Assembly (NCBI GenBank): GCA_015501055.1
Contig: JADNYV010000022.1
Coordinates: 62,001 to 126,000 of the forward strand
Source: Mucidula mucida
Lineage: Eukaryota; Basidiomycota; Agaricomycetes; Agaricales; Physalacriaceae
Length of the DNA stretch: 64,000 nt
Direction of reading: 5' to 3'
In this document: in pieces, positions 34,650-44,899 of the stretch
How positions within the stretch are numbered: the first letter of the stretch is position 1
How the letters are laid out: the number at the start of each line of letters is the position of its first letter
Notes under the pieces: generated by a model
Seen by the model: the letters and a program-made list of their open reading frames with translations, nothing else
What the model was told of the DNA's origin: nothing
Database searches by the model: none
Program-made: the position numbers and the translations under genes

Positions 34650-36332
34650 TCACACCGTACTATGTGACAGAGACCGGTCGTGGACGATGTATCTCGAGAT
34701 ATCTCGCGTGTCGAAGGCGTCGGGATCAAAGATGTCGAGAACCTCGTCAGAAGGTCGGTCCGAAATAATATCGAAGACCTCGCAGTCTTCAATCCGAATG
34801 TCAACGACTGATGGTTCCTTCCACCTTAAGGTGGACACCACAGCAGACGGATCCACCGGAAGGTAATATACATCTTGGAGATTCAAAATGAGCCGCGACA
34901 CGATGATGCAGGTGGTGGCAATAGAGGCGCCCTGTGGTATCTGCAGCCAGGCACCTGCAAGGGCTATTAGTAAAAGAAAGTGACATGGTCGAGAAACTCA
35001 CATAGACGTAGCCCGAATGTTGGATGCCGTGATGCGCTATGTAAAATGCAGTGGCGGCATTAGCTACATAGACAATTTCGGCCCTACGAACGTTAAAAGA
35101 TGCTGACAAGCTAGAAATATTGGGAGCCTACACCATGAAATAAAAGACGCTGTCTCGGATGAGAACGCTGATCACCATCTTGCTGTCCCAGAGGCACTTT
35201 TGTCTCAAGTGATAGATGCTCGCACCGAGCGCAAGACCAAACAAGACGGTTTCGAACACTAGGGGAGCAATGTAGAACGTCCAGAAATAACGAGGAACTC
35301 CTGTAGGTATGCATATTGATAGATGGTCACGTTCAGGGAGCACTATAATGGGAGTGATATGAGCGCCGTGGTTGCATAGTAGGGAACCTCCGTACCTACT
35401 ACGAGGCGGGTGCATATAACGAGAACCACTAACATCCCGACACAATCGATGGCAAGCAGGGTGAAAATGACGACCATAGTAATTCGAGATCCAGTCATCA
35501 TAGCCATCACCCGCAGACTCAGCACAGCGCCCGCCACTGTGAACAGGATAGCGTTTAAAACACCTTGAAGTTGAAGAAACACAAGGCCTGGAGAGAACGA
35601 TGAGAGTCCTGAAATAGAATGGTTCTGTCACTCACATCTATGTACACCACCATCGCAATAGTAAGTGGAATTGAATAACGTATAACATTATAGCTTACGT
35701 CTGAACGAAGCGAAATGAGTACATGGAGGTAGAGGTGTGTATACTCACATGATCCGACTGGCCAGGTAGCACCCAGACTACGAAGGATAAGGACTGATTC
35801 AAAATTTTGCAGTAGAAGACGTACGTATGCATTCGGAACTAGGGCGGAGGTTAGTCTAGGACGTCAAAGACTGGTAAGAGGAGCTCACAATGCGACGAGA
35901 AGTCCAATATAACGGTTCTGCCGAGTAATGTTGAGATGATACATAATGCCGATGTCAAGCGCTCTCACCAGCAGGAAGAAGACCTTTGAACAGGACCAAT
36001 TCTTCTTCTGTAGACAAACTTGAGAGGCATCCGGCGCATAGAGAAGAACCTACGCACCCAGATGAATTCGATCTATAATGTTATTCAAAGTCATCGCGAC
36101 TGATCCTATAACGACGTACCTCTTGATCCAATGTTATGACTATGTAACGGGTCAGGATAAGTCGGTCAGGAAGGGCCATGAGATTTACGATGATCATAAA
36201 GCATCAAGACCGAACATGCTACTGCAAAATGATGTGAGCTGACGGGCTGTGATCAAAAGAGGCGTTCGACGTACATTGGAACCTCTGGACGACGCGTATT
36301 CCAGCGACCGTTTGCGCCAGCTCACTTGACAT
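34650..36332 (-). CDS. DUF6533-type seven-helix membrane protein
   Basis: Integral membrane protein of a family common in Agaricomycetes. Start ATG 36332 (MSSELAQTVAGIRVVQRFQ). Exons are recovered by frame: LACSVLMLYDHLITLDQE across an intron, IEFIW, then FLLVRALDIGIMYHLNITRQ, FESVLILRSLGATWPVG, VLNAILFTVAGAVLSLRVMA, VVIFTLLAIDCVGMLVVLVI, FWTFYIAPLVFETVLFGLAL, SVFYFMVAEIVYVANAATAF and ATTCIIVSRLILNLQD. That is about seven hydrophobic segments followed by an acidic cytoplasmic tail. Some exon ends between 35580 and 35900 are uncertain. The function of the family is unknown. It is not a classical GPCR by sequence, although the helix count invites that idea. Confidence 0.65.
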
Positions 36333-37064
36333 AGTGATGGTGGGCAAAAGGGCATCGATTGGAATTGACGAGGACGTTTTATTGCAACGATGTCTCGGGT
36401 GGTGGCGCCTCCTATGCGTTGGTTCTCCTTTCATTGTCAAGTCGTTGATATTAAAATAGGAGAAGGCTCTGCATGGGAACCAAAATATTTACAGCAGCAG
36501 TTACGCTTTTACTGTGAGCTGTTGTTAGGGATTAACCGAAGCGCTGGACGCGATACAGTAAAAGTTATTCAAGACATCCTTGGCATAGCAAATCAACATT
36601 TTATTCATGTATCTCTACAGTAACTTTAGCGACATACACGGTCGAAGGACACAGTCTCTCGCACAGTGATGCTACCGACCTTCAAGAGGTAGAGCACAGC
36701 CAATTCGCGACATTTCGACGCCATAAAAGACTTTGTTGAGGCGGTTTGCAGTGTTATGAAAAAGGGCCACTGCATTGTTTGCGACAAGTTGTGTCCGTTT
36801 GCTTGCGCATAATTTGCTTGCTGCGTGTACTGTTGAACCCAGTGGCTGATGAGCAACTCTTCCACAACACAACCGCGACCATCTTTCCTCAAAATGTGGG
36901 CCCATCGTCCTGGACGACGAGCTCGACACTGGGCTCGCTGTTGCTCATTCGCCTGCAGCCAATTGAGAAGGCCCGTGCGCAAATTCCCACGCTGACATAA
37001 TGCGGCCACTCCTCGTGCTTGCCCTCCGCTCGCCATCATCATCATCATCGACCTCGACGACAAT
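36333..37064. other. Divergent intergenic region upstream of forkhead gene 1
   Basis: No supported gene. A short (ATC)n run (about 37034-37050) is in the leader of the forkhead gene. Confidence 0.4.
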
Positions 37065-38191
37065 ATGGCACAACAAGGAATGCCTCCACATATGATTCCA
37101 GAAGGTGTCGAAGATGACCTTAACAACCCTTATTTCGGTGTCTCCGACAACGATCTGACCGGCGGGCTCCCCATCAACCTCGACTCATTGCGGGACGGCC
37201 CACCAGGAACAAAGCCATTCTACCCATATTCGACACTCATTCGGTGCGTATATACTCTTTCATAGGTCGCTGCGTACTAAACGAATCGTAGTATGCCATC
37301 AAGGGCTCCCCCAACCAAAAGCTCCTGCTCGAAGATATTTATTATGCCATTGAATCAAGAGTGCGTGGTCCACATTTCTCATCGACTACCTTTGTAACCA
37401 TCATCTCCTAGTTCCCCTACTTCAGAACGGCGCCTGCTGGCTGGAAGGTGTGCCCGCTATTACACGTCCTGCGACCACAGCGCTGACACTTTTCAGAACT
37501 CTGTTCGCCACAACCTATCCCTAAATCCATGCTTTGAGAAACTGCCTCGCCCACTCACCGACCGAGGCAAAGGATCTTACTGGGTTGTCAACGATAGCGT
37601 CGACCCTCGAACGGGCGTGCACCGTATCCGCAAGAAAAAGACGGGCAAGTCAAAGCAGGGTGGCAAGAAAGTGACGGGAGACGACGAAGACTACTCAGGA
37701 GGATACGATGAACCGCAACAATACAATGATGCTATGCCGCCGCCATCGGAGAGTGCAAACGATAACCGCCCTCCTCCGCCACCCTTTCCTCCTTATCCTG
37801 CATCGTGAGTATCACACAAAACCACCGCCTTTTCCAGTACTAATCCTTTTCAGTTTGATCCAAATCTCGCTATGATGGCTGGCATGCGTTTCCCAGTTCC
37901 ACTTATGCCCGAAGAAGTAGACATTGACGAGAACGGAATGTGAACTGGCACCAGGCCTGGCTGAAGGAGATTGGTCATTTGCAGCAGGTCACCGCAGAGC
38001 AGGAGAAAGCGGGTGCAGATCAGGAATGGTTCAAGATGATGCTTGTGCGAGTAAGGACGGCGCTGATGCCAATGCCGCCGCCTATGTTGGGACCGGATGG
38101 CGCGATGTTACCAGTTCCACCACATATGATGCCTCCTCCTGTCCACGACGAGCACGGCCAGATGCAGGGCGTTGACCCCCAGCAGGGTTGA
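37065..38191 (+). CDS. Forkhead transcription factor, tandem copy 1
   Basis: DNA-binding winged-helix regulator. Start ATG 37065 ([14 protein letters not shown]). The forkhead domain (about residues 50-140) reads [53 protein letters not shown] and [14 protein letters not shown]. Exons: 37065-37243, 37292-37360, 37412-37447, 37497-37804, 37854-38191. A conserved C-terminal helical block follows ([35 protein letters not shown]), shared with copy 2. Compared with copy 2, one base is missing at three places: just after the acceptor at 37291, just after the acceptor at 37853, and near 37936 (GGAATGTG). Restoring these gives 933 nt, 310 residues. It is followed 420 bp later by copy 2 in the same direction. 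Confidence 0.88.
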
Positions 38192-38610
38192 CTTGTAGAG
38201 CATACTTTTTATTTACTACTGCTATTTCTTTCGATGTTTTGGATTACTAGTTAAGTAAAGCCCTGTACACGTAGCGAGGTACTGCAGCTGTTGGCTAGTC
38301 TGCCTTTTGTCCTCGGTGCTGATTCTGAATCCGTTTATTTGTTTGTCTATGGCCCGCCGCCTTGACATTTCGTCAACATGCCATAACACCGTGAGGCTCA
38401 CTTGCCTGGCGCTCAATACCCGCCCGTTTCCTCGCCATCGCCCCAGCCGATGCCTTGAATACTCAGTGGGGTCCGTGCGGTGAGCGTCCGAGAATTCCCA
38501 CGTCTGACATAAGCATCGACGCAACTCTACCCTTCAACCACCGTGAACAGCCTTGAGTTCTTTTGAACGCGTCCTATCTTTTTCCTACGGTTGCAGCTAT
38601 TTGAACGGGT

Positions 38611-39845
38611 ATGGAGCAAAGTGGATTGATGTTGGGCGACATGGGTGAGGGGGACGTGGGGTACTACAACCCCCAGGAAATCGAGCATGCTGGCGGACTG
38701 CCTATCAACCTTGATTCTCTGAGAGACGGTCCACCGGGCTCGAAACCATTCTATCCGTACTCGACACTCATTCGGTGAGTGGGACTCAGTATCCTATGTG
38801 TACGCATAACCGACCTGCGTCGGCCAGATATGCGATCAAGGGGTCCCCGAACCAAAGGCTGTTACTTGAGGACATTTACTATGCTATAGAATCCAGAGTA
38901 TGCTTTTGATCTACGCGTACCTGCAAGTGCTAAGTTTTGGCAGTTTTCCTACTTCAAAACCGCGCCTAGTGGATGGAAAGTACGTGTCTTTTCTATCCGA
39001 GTCCTTTGTTTTCCATCTTCGTTCTTGTTGCAACTACACGTCGAACCAGCAAAAGTAGATTAGAATGATCGGCGCTGGTCAAGCAGAGCATGACCGCGAC
39101 GCGCTCTGTTGTTATTTGACTGTTACTGTTTGTTGTCGAGCACGCTATTGTCCCAAATATTGTGCCCTTACGATTGCTGATTGTTCCTTCCATTCAGAAC
39201 TCTGTCCGACATAACCTTTCGCTAAACCCTTGCTTTGAAAAGGTCCCTCGTCCGCTTACTGACCGCGGCAAGGGCTCATACTGGGTTGTGAATGAGAATG
39301 TCGATCCCCGGACCGGCGTACACAGGATACGAAAGAAGAAGACAACCAAGGGACCCAAGAACGCGGGTCGCAATGATTCGGAAGAGCCAGAGGTCGACTA
39401 TACTCCTCCGGAAACTTATGAAGACCAGTATATGCCAGATCACGGCACTGATGATCACCCTCACCCACCAGCCTTTCCCTTCCCCCCTCCGTACGTACTT
39501 TGAAGCTACCCTACGTCCACTAACGCATTCTTCAGCTTTGATCCCAATTTCGCAATGATGCCACCGGGTCTGCGATTCCCTTTACCTGGTGTGCCTATTC
39601 TTCCCGAAGAAGGTATGGAGGTCGACGAACATGGTAACATAAATTGGCGTAATGCCTGGGTGAAGGAAATCGGGCATTTGCAGCAAGTTACAGCGGACCA
39701 GGAGAAGGCGGGTGCTGACCAGGAATGGTACAGAATGATTTTGTTTCGAGTGAGGACGGCTCTTTGTCCGCCTCCCATGCTAGGACCCGATGGCGCATTG
39801 CTACCGGTGCCGCCACATATGATGCCTCAACCTGTAGAACAGTAG
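38611..39845 (+). CDS. Forkhead transcription factor, tandem copy 2
   Basis: Paralogue of the gene just upstream, with intact frame throughout: exons 38611-38774, 38828-38897, 38944-38979, 39198-39490 and 39536-39845 total 873 nt, 290 residues. Intron positions and phases match copy 1 exactly, proving duplication of a whole gene. The forkhead domain is almost identical ([55 protein letters not shown]); changes are conservative. N-termini differ ([19 protein letters not shown]). The third intron is 218 nt against 49 nt in copy 1, so it has gained sequence. The C-terminal helical block is kept ([19 protein letters not shown]). The two proteins probably bind similar sites but may have different partners. 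Confidence 0.93.
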
Positions 39846-40176
39846 TAGTTGGTTTTCGTTTTCGTAGGCTCTTTTCATTGTGTTGTATGATAGGGTTCGT
39901 CAGTCAAAGAGATCCGTTGCTTGAAGCATGTTTGATGTGGGGATCGGGCGGTTGACCCGGCGGTTCACGCGCACGGTCGAGACTGTTCTGAAGAGTCCTC
40001 TTCAACACTGTGGGGTGACTTTTTGTCGAACAACGAGCGCACTTTCGGGTTTCGGACCGGCTCGGTGTGGCAATGAGTCAGCGCAGCGAATGAGAATGTC
40101 AGCATAGGCAAAAAATCTCGGCCGATCATCTACATTTGGTGGTTTGACGGATGTTGCTTTCTCATCTTCTTCCACG
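39846..40176. other. Intergenic region
   Basis: Short spacer before DRE2. No coding exon is supported. Confidence 0.4.
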
Positions 40177-41195
40177 ATGTCGCCCACAGCCATCTACTCA
40201 TCGCCGACGTCGTCTGCGACAGTAGCCGCCACCCCGATGAAGGGGCCTGCATTGGCAATCGGGTCTCCGGCGACAGCCCAGGATGGCCAATATCAGGCTC
40301 TTGTGACTGACCTGGAAGCTTCGCGACACGTTGAAAAGCAAATGCTGGATAGAATCGTCGACCAAGGTGATTAGTGCAGCTGGAATGCACCCGGCACTAT
40401 CTGACTGTCTCGCAGCGACCATGCTCTCGCCATCGACCTACTCCTCGATTCATGTCGCGCTCTCTCCAGCCGACTACGATGCACTCATTCCCAGACTTTC
40501 GTTCCTGCTCTCACAGCTCCTCTCTGCTCTCACGCCGCTTGGGACTTTACATCTCCAAAACACCACGTCGCATTCGCCTATCGCATCGGAGCTAACGCTC
40601 TCAGGCTTTACCGTACTCTCTGCTCCTTCCTCCCCTACCATCATGGCCCAAAAGCCTGCACAAGCTCCATCTGTGTCCAAGCCCGTCATGTTACCTCTAC
40701 GTAAAAAGACAGACTCGGCAGCGAAGAAGGCGCTTTGGACCCTCAGCGCACCTGGTACACCCTCCATTGATTCCGAGGCTTTACTCACAGAATCTGACCG
40801 CGCCCGACCATGCGAGCCTATCACCAACATTTCCAACGCCCCACGGCGGAAGAAGGCCTGCAAGAACTGTACTTGCGGTCTTGCAGAGCTTGAGGCGGAG
40901 GAGCTCAAGCAGAGCAAGGTGGTTTTGCTAGATGGGTCAGAGAATGGTGCTGCACGAGAAGTTTCCCAGGACGAGCGTGCAAGACTCATAAAGAACGCTC
41001 CCAAGGCGACCAGTAGCTGCGGTAATTGCTATCTGGGAGATGCTTTCCGATGTGCTAGTTGTCCATATCTGGGTAGGTGGCTTTTGATTCGTTATCGCGG
41101 GAGCTTCTAATGGCACATGTCTTCCTTTTGCAGGTCTTCCCGCTTTCAAGCCTGGAGAGAAGGTTGAGATTGACTTTGGAATGGATGATATCTAA
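40177..41195 (+). CDS. DRE2: Cytosolic Fe-S cluster assembly factor Dre2 (anamorsin/CIAPIN1)
   Basis: Electron-transfer partner of Tah18 in cytosolic iron-sulfur protein assembly. Exons 40177-40366, 40416-41072 and 41134-41195 give 909 nt, 302 residues. The N-terminal methyltransferase-like region is followed by a linker and two cysteine sites. Site A has Cys in RARPCEP and the CX2CXC motif KACKNCTCG ([2Fe-2S]). Site B has twin CX2C motifs [19 protein letters not shown] spaced by seven residues ([4Fe-4S]). The tail [16 protein letters not shown] is the typical Dre2 C-terminus. All cluster ligands are present, so it should be functional. Confidence 0.95.
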
Positions 41196-41396
41196 TGCGA
41201 GGCATGGAGGAGATATACGATAGGGAAGATGCTGTACATTTGTTGTAAATCGAACTATTCTACCGCATTGCGACCTGTATGAGAGGTCTATAGTACTTGG
41301 CTTTGCAAGCTCGATTTTTGAGATCGGTCGGAATAGCCGAACCGCCGGCCCATCACTTGTGCAGAACACGTCGTACAGACATCAACGGCCACGACC

Positions 41397-42169
41397 ATGC
41401 GACGGAGTGTCTTGCGTGTGTTATGGCTGCTTCCAGTACCTGCTCTTGCCTTTCGTCTTTATCCTGTCACAAAGGTAGTTGGACGCAGCATGCAGGCCAG
41501 TTCGTCCAACTCTCCAGCAAGAAACCCTTCCCAACGTGCTGCGTTCACAGCCGACCTTGAACCCAGACACCTCAATGCTGCGCCAGGATTTCGGATTATT
41601 TGATCGCCTTTCTGTTCAGGCCAGTGCCGACTTTCAGCGCGGTGATATTGTTCTTGTAACGTGCGTGGTGACTCTAACCGCGGACCGCCTTTACTGATAT
41701 CGGTTGTTCAGTTCCCCAGTCAATGCCAGACGAACCCTTATCAAGAGAGTCATTGCGAAAGAAGGCGACCTCGTGACAACGCTACCTCCATACCCAGAAC
41801 CTCGAGTTCGCGTTCCACCTGGCCACGTCTGGATAGAAGGTGCTCGGCGTATCAACTACCAAAAGATCATTGTAACACGCGTCCTATAGGAGATGATCCA
41901 GCTCACAGCGATGACAGCCGTTCTTATGGCCCGGTGCGCATTCTGCAAGCCTTGTCCCTCCCTGGCATTCATTCCCTTTCTAGATACCAGCTGGTCTAGT
42001 TCAGGCGAAACTACGGTGGTTGGTATGGCCTCTGGATCGTTTTGGTCCCGTCAAGACCCCAACTCAAGATGAGTTGGGACGTCTCTTACGAGATGGTCCC
42101 TCATATCGAGCAGCCGTAGCGGCGATTCATCGCGAAGGCAAGCGTCAATCTAGAGTCATTTCGGCCTAG
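41397..42169 (+). CDS. IMP2: Mitochondrial inner membrane protease subunit 2
   Basis: Signal-peptidase-I-type protease that removes sorting signals of proteins facing the intermembrane space. Five exons (41397-41495, 41551-41660, 41712-41839, 41890-41933, 41984-42169) sum to 567 nt, 188 residues. An N-terminal hydrophobic anchor (VLRVLWLLPVPALAF) precedes the catalytic serine motif GRSMQPTLNPD, which is split by intron 1. The catalytic lysine lies in RRTLIKRVIAKEGD. Later blocks are VPPGHVWIEGDDPAHSDDS, GPIPAGLVQAKLRWLVWP and LDRFGPVK. Intron 1 (41496-41550) must have a GC donor (CAG then GCCAGT), because the conserved GRSMQPTL joins nowhere else. It lies 201 bp after DRE2. Confidence 0.93.
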
Positions 42170-43192
42170 GCTCTACATGTACATGTGAGTGTTCTGTCTC
42201 TTCACCTCCGTATGATGAACACAACATGTTTCGTAAACTGTCTTGAACTATGGAAGGATGTGATCAGTCACTTCGCTCCCAATTGCGTACCGTTATCTTC
42301 TCTCTGATCCAACTGCTTTCTCTTGCTGTTGAACGTCAATTGATACCTACATCTCTGATCATCTAGAAGCGTTGAATTCTCTTGGCGTCCCCGAATAGCG
42401 AGAGTAGCACGAGATGAGGTGAGTTATCGGCTTCTCGCCACACTCGTTTTGACGAGGACTGACTCCTTGTGATATAGTTTACCATGTTGAATCGACCCCT
42501 TGAGGCGTTGCATCCATTGTCGTGCATGTGTTCGTATTGCATGCTCGCATCAGGACCAGACCAACGAGCTCCTGTTTCTCCGTCTCTCATTTAATACCTG
42601 ACTCATTTGGGCCCAAATTTACGGCCTGTTGTTCAGATCAGTGGCGAGTGTTGGTCGCGACCGACACTTCACGTGTTAGTTGATAATGATTGTTCTTTCC
42701 TATTGTTCTTTACTACAAGCAATTGCTTCTGCCTTCATGATGATTTGAATATCTGTATCTGTATACGGTAGGTCTCACCATTTCGAGAAATCTTCATCTG
42801 ATAGTTCTCCTCTTGTTAGGATCTCATTTTGTTCCTAACACTATGCCCAACAACGCCGTATATGTGGTCGATAGGTGCTATTACCCTTCCGGCAGCGAAG
42901 AGGTCACGATGTAGCGCATTTCCAGAGATAAGCTACACAAGTGGACAGTTCCTGGCGTATTCAACGACATGTGGTGTATCTGCCGAGCTTCTGACTTCTT
43001 GACGTTATGTTCAGCTGCTCCACATGTTGTGGCCTGCTGCTCTGATGCCATCGTGCGGTGAAGTCTTTGATTGCGGAGAAGCACGGAACATGTACAAGGC
43101 CGTAATGCGAAGTATAAAAGCTTCACGATTCTGAACAGGTTCCTCACTCGACCACGGTCTTGTTCTGACTTCGCTCTTCACCTTCACTCAGC
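42170..43192. other. Intergenic region with protease promoter
   Basis: About 1 kb without a supported gene. The last 100 bp contain a TATA box for the secreted metalloprotease. Confidence 0.45.
43113..43119 (+). promoter_or_regulatory. TATA box of the M43 metalloprotease gene
   Basis: TATAAAA lies 74 bp before ATG 43193, with a C/T-rich stretch between, as in other secreted-protein genes of this window. Confidence 0.6.
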
Positions 43193-44379
43193 ATGTTCAG
43201 CTTCATTGCCGCCGCTCTCCTTGGTGCTTCTGCAGTCGTCGCGCTACCTCGCGCAGTCAATGACACTGTTGTTCCTCGGTAAAGACGCGTCTTTCTTGTA
43301 TTCAAAGACGATTTTCCAACAATAATCATCATCTAGTGCTTGCGGCACTTTCATTAGCGACGAGGCCCTCATCGCCGCTGAAGCTCACTTCGTTGAGAAC
43401 AAGGTCGAAATCAGCGCATTCGCCCCTCTTGCAGCGACGTTCAATGTTTACTGGCATGTCGTCGCTGAGGACACGACTGTTGACGGGGGTTACATCCCGT
43501 AAGCGCGTCTTCTTCATGTCCATCCCCGTGTCTGATAAATTCGCTAGGGATTCTCAGATCGCAGATTCTATCGCCGTGATGAATACGGCCTATGCAAGCA
43601 TGGGCATCTCCTGGACTCTCGCCGGCACAACCCGTACCATCAATTCCAACTGGTTCAACAGCGTGGGTCCGGACTCATCTCTGCAGACCACCATGAAGAA
43701 TGCCCTCCGCCAGGGTGGTGCTGCAGACCTCAACGTCTACACTGTTGGGTGCGTCTCGTAAATTGTGATAAAATTGGGTATTATAAATGCGACCTGCAGA
43801 TTCAACTCTGGTGACGGTGTAGGTCTCCTTGGATATTCTACCTTCCCGTCCAGTTACTCCGGCGCCCCTAAAGATGATGGTGTTGTCATTCTCTACTCTT
43901 CCGTCCCTGGAGGCAGCACGACCAACTACGACGAAGGCCAGGTAGGACCTTCAGCATTTTGATGAAGTCATGCTAGCATGTTCATGAGCTTTTTCGCTTA
44001 GACATTGACTCACGAGGCCGGACACTGGGTTGGGTTAGTGCCAACATGAAGTGACTTTGCGTCTGGCTCTAATGCAGCTTTTATAGGCTTTACCACACTT
44101 TCCAGGGCGGCTGCACGGGCTCAGGTGACAGCGTATCCGACACTCCGCCTGAAGGCTCTGCTGCCTTTGGCTGCCCCACCGGCCGTGATACTTGCTCTGG
44201 TGGAGGTGTTGACCCCATCCGTGAGTTTTTCTAGTCGCTTGCGTAGTCGCTTTCGCTCAGTCGTTCTTACAGACAACTTCATGGACTACACTTACGACAG
44301 CTGCATGACTGAGTTCACCGCTGGTCAGGCAACGCGCGCTGCCTCACAGCTCGCGACCTACCGCGGTATCTCCATTTAA
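43193..44379 (+). CDS. Secreted M43-family (pappalysin-like) metalloprotease
   Basis: Extracellular zinc endopeptidase. Seven exons (43193-43278, 43337-43498, 43548-43748, 43800-43941, 44002-44033, 44087-44220, 44273-44379) total 864 nt, 287 residues. A signal peptide ([17 protein letters not shown]) leads. The metzincin zinc site [16 protein letters not shown] follows HExxHxxGxxH, split across an intron, and the Met-turn is [11 protein letters not shown]. Upstream conserved blocks are [13 protein letters not shown] and [13 protein letters not shown] disulfide-rich insert ([16 protein letters not shown], then CPTGRDTC) is typical of fungal MEP1-like members. All catalytic residues are present. 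It probably serves nutrient acquisition. Confidence 0.95.
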
Positions 44380-44899
44380 ATTTATCGATAACCTAAGGGT
44401 GTATACTGAGTAGGGCTAAAGGATATACAAAAATTGCGATCATCTTCAACTTTAAGCAGACGAATCAGCAATTGTACGAGCCTCTCGGTGGCTGCAGGCC
44501 TATCGTAGGAGTACAAAGTCGAGAAAATGAAGCGTTCATTCAATTTTTGAATGGGTCACCCCGTGGCTTGAAGTTGAAACTTCGAAAGCACACTGGAAAG
44601 GTCCGTCGGACCGATATCTCCGGACTCACTCTTTCTTTCCGATCGTCAACAAAAGTTGCAAAAGAGAGGGCAATAGGACTCACAACGCGGTCAAGGCGTC
44701 TTGCCATTGCCTCTTTATGGGTCAGAAAGACTCCCCTTGTAGAGAAAACGTGTCCACCCCGTTCTTGTCAAATTGACTATGTATATTGGCTTCTTCGTTC
44801 CGCACATGGCTGATAGTTCGGCTTCTGTGAATCTACCCTTCCATTAAAGGCTCCATATTGACCGGTCTATCCTCACGGGGCGCTTATTTCCTTACCGCC
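44380..44899. other. Intergenic region
   Basis: No supported gene; an open frame at 44472-44813 has no family or intron support. Confidence 0.4.

Noticed and set aside
36390..37126. Short open frames on both strands before forkhead copy 1
   Set aside because: They lie in a promoter region and show no protein-like features.
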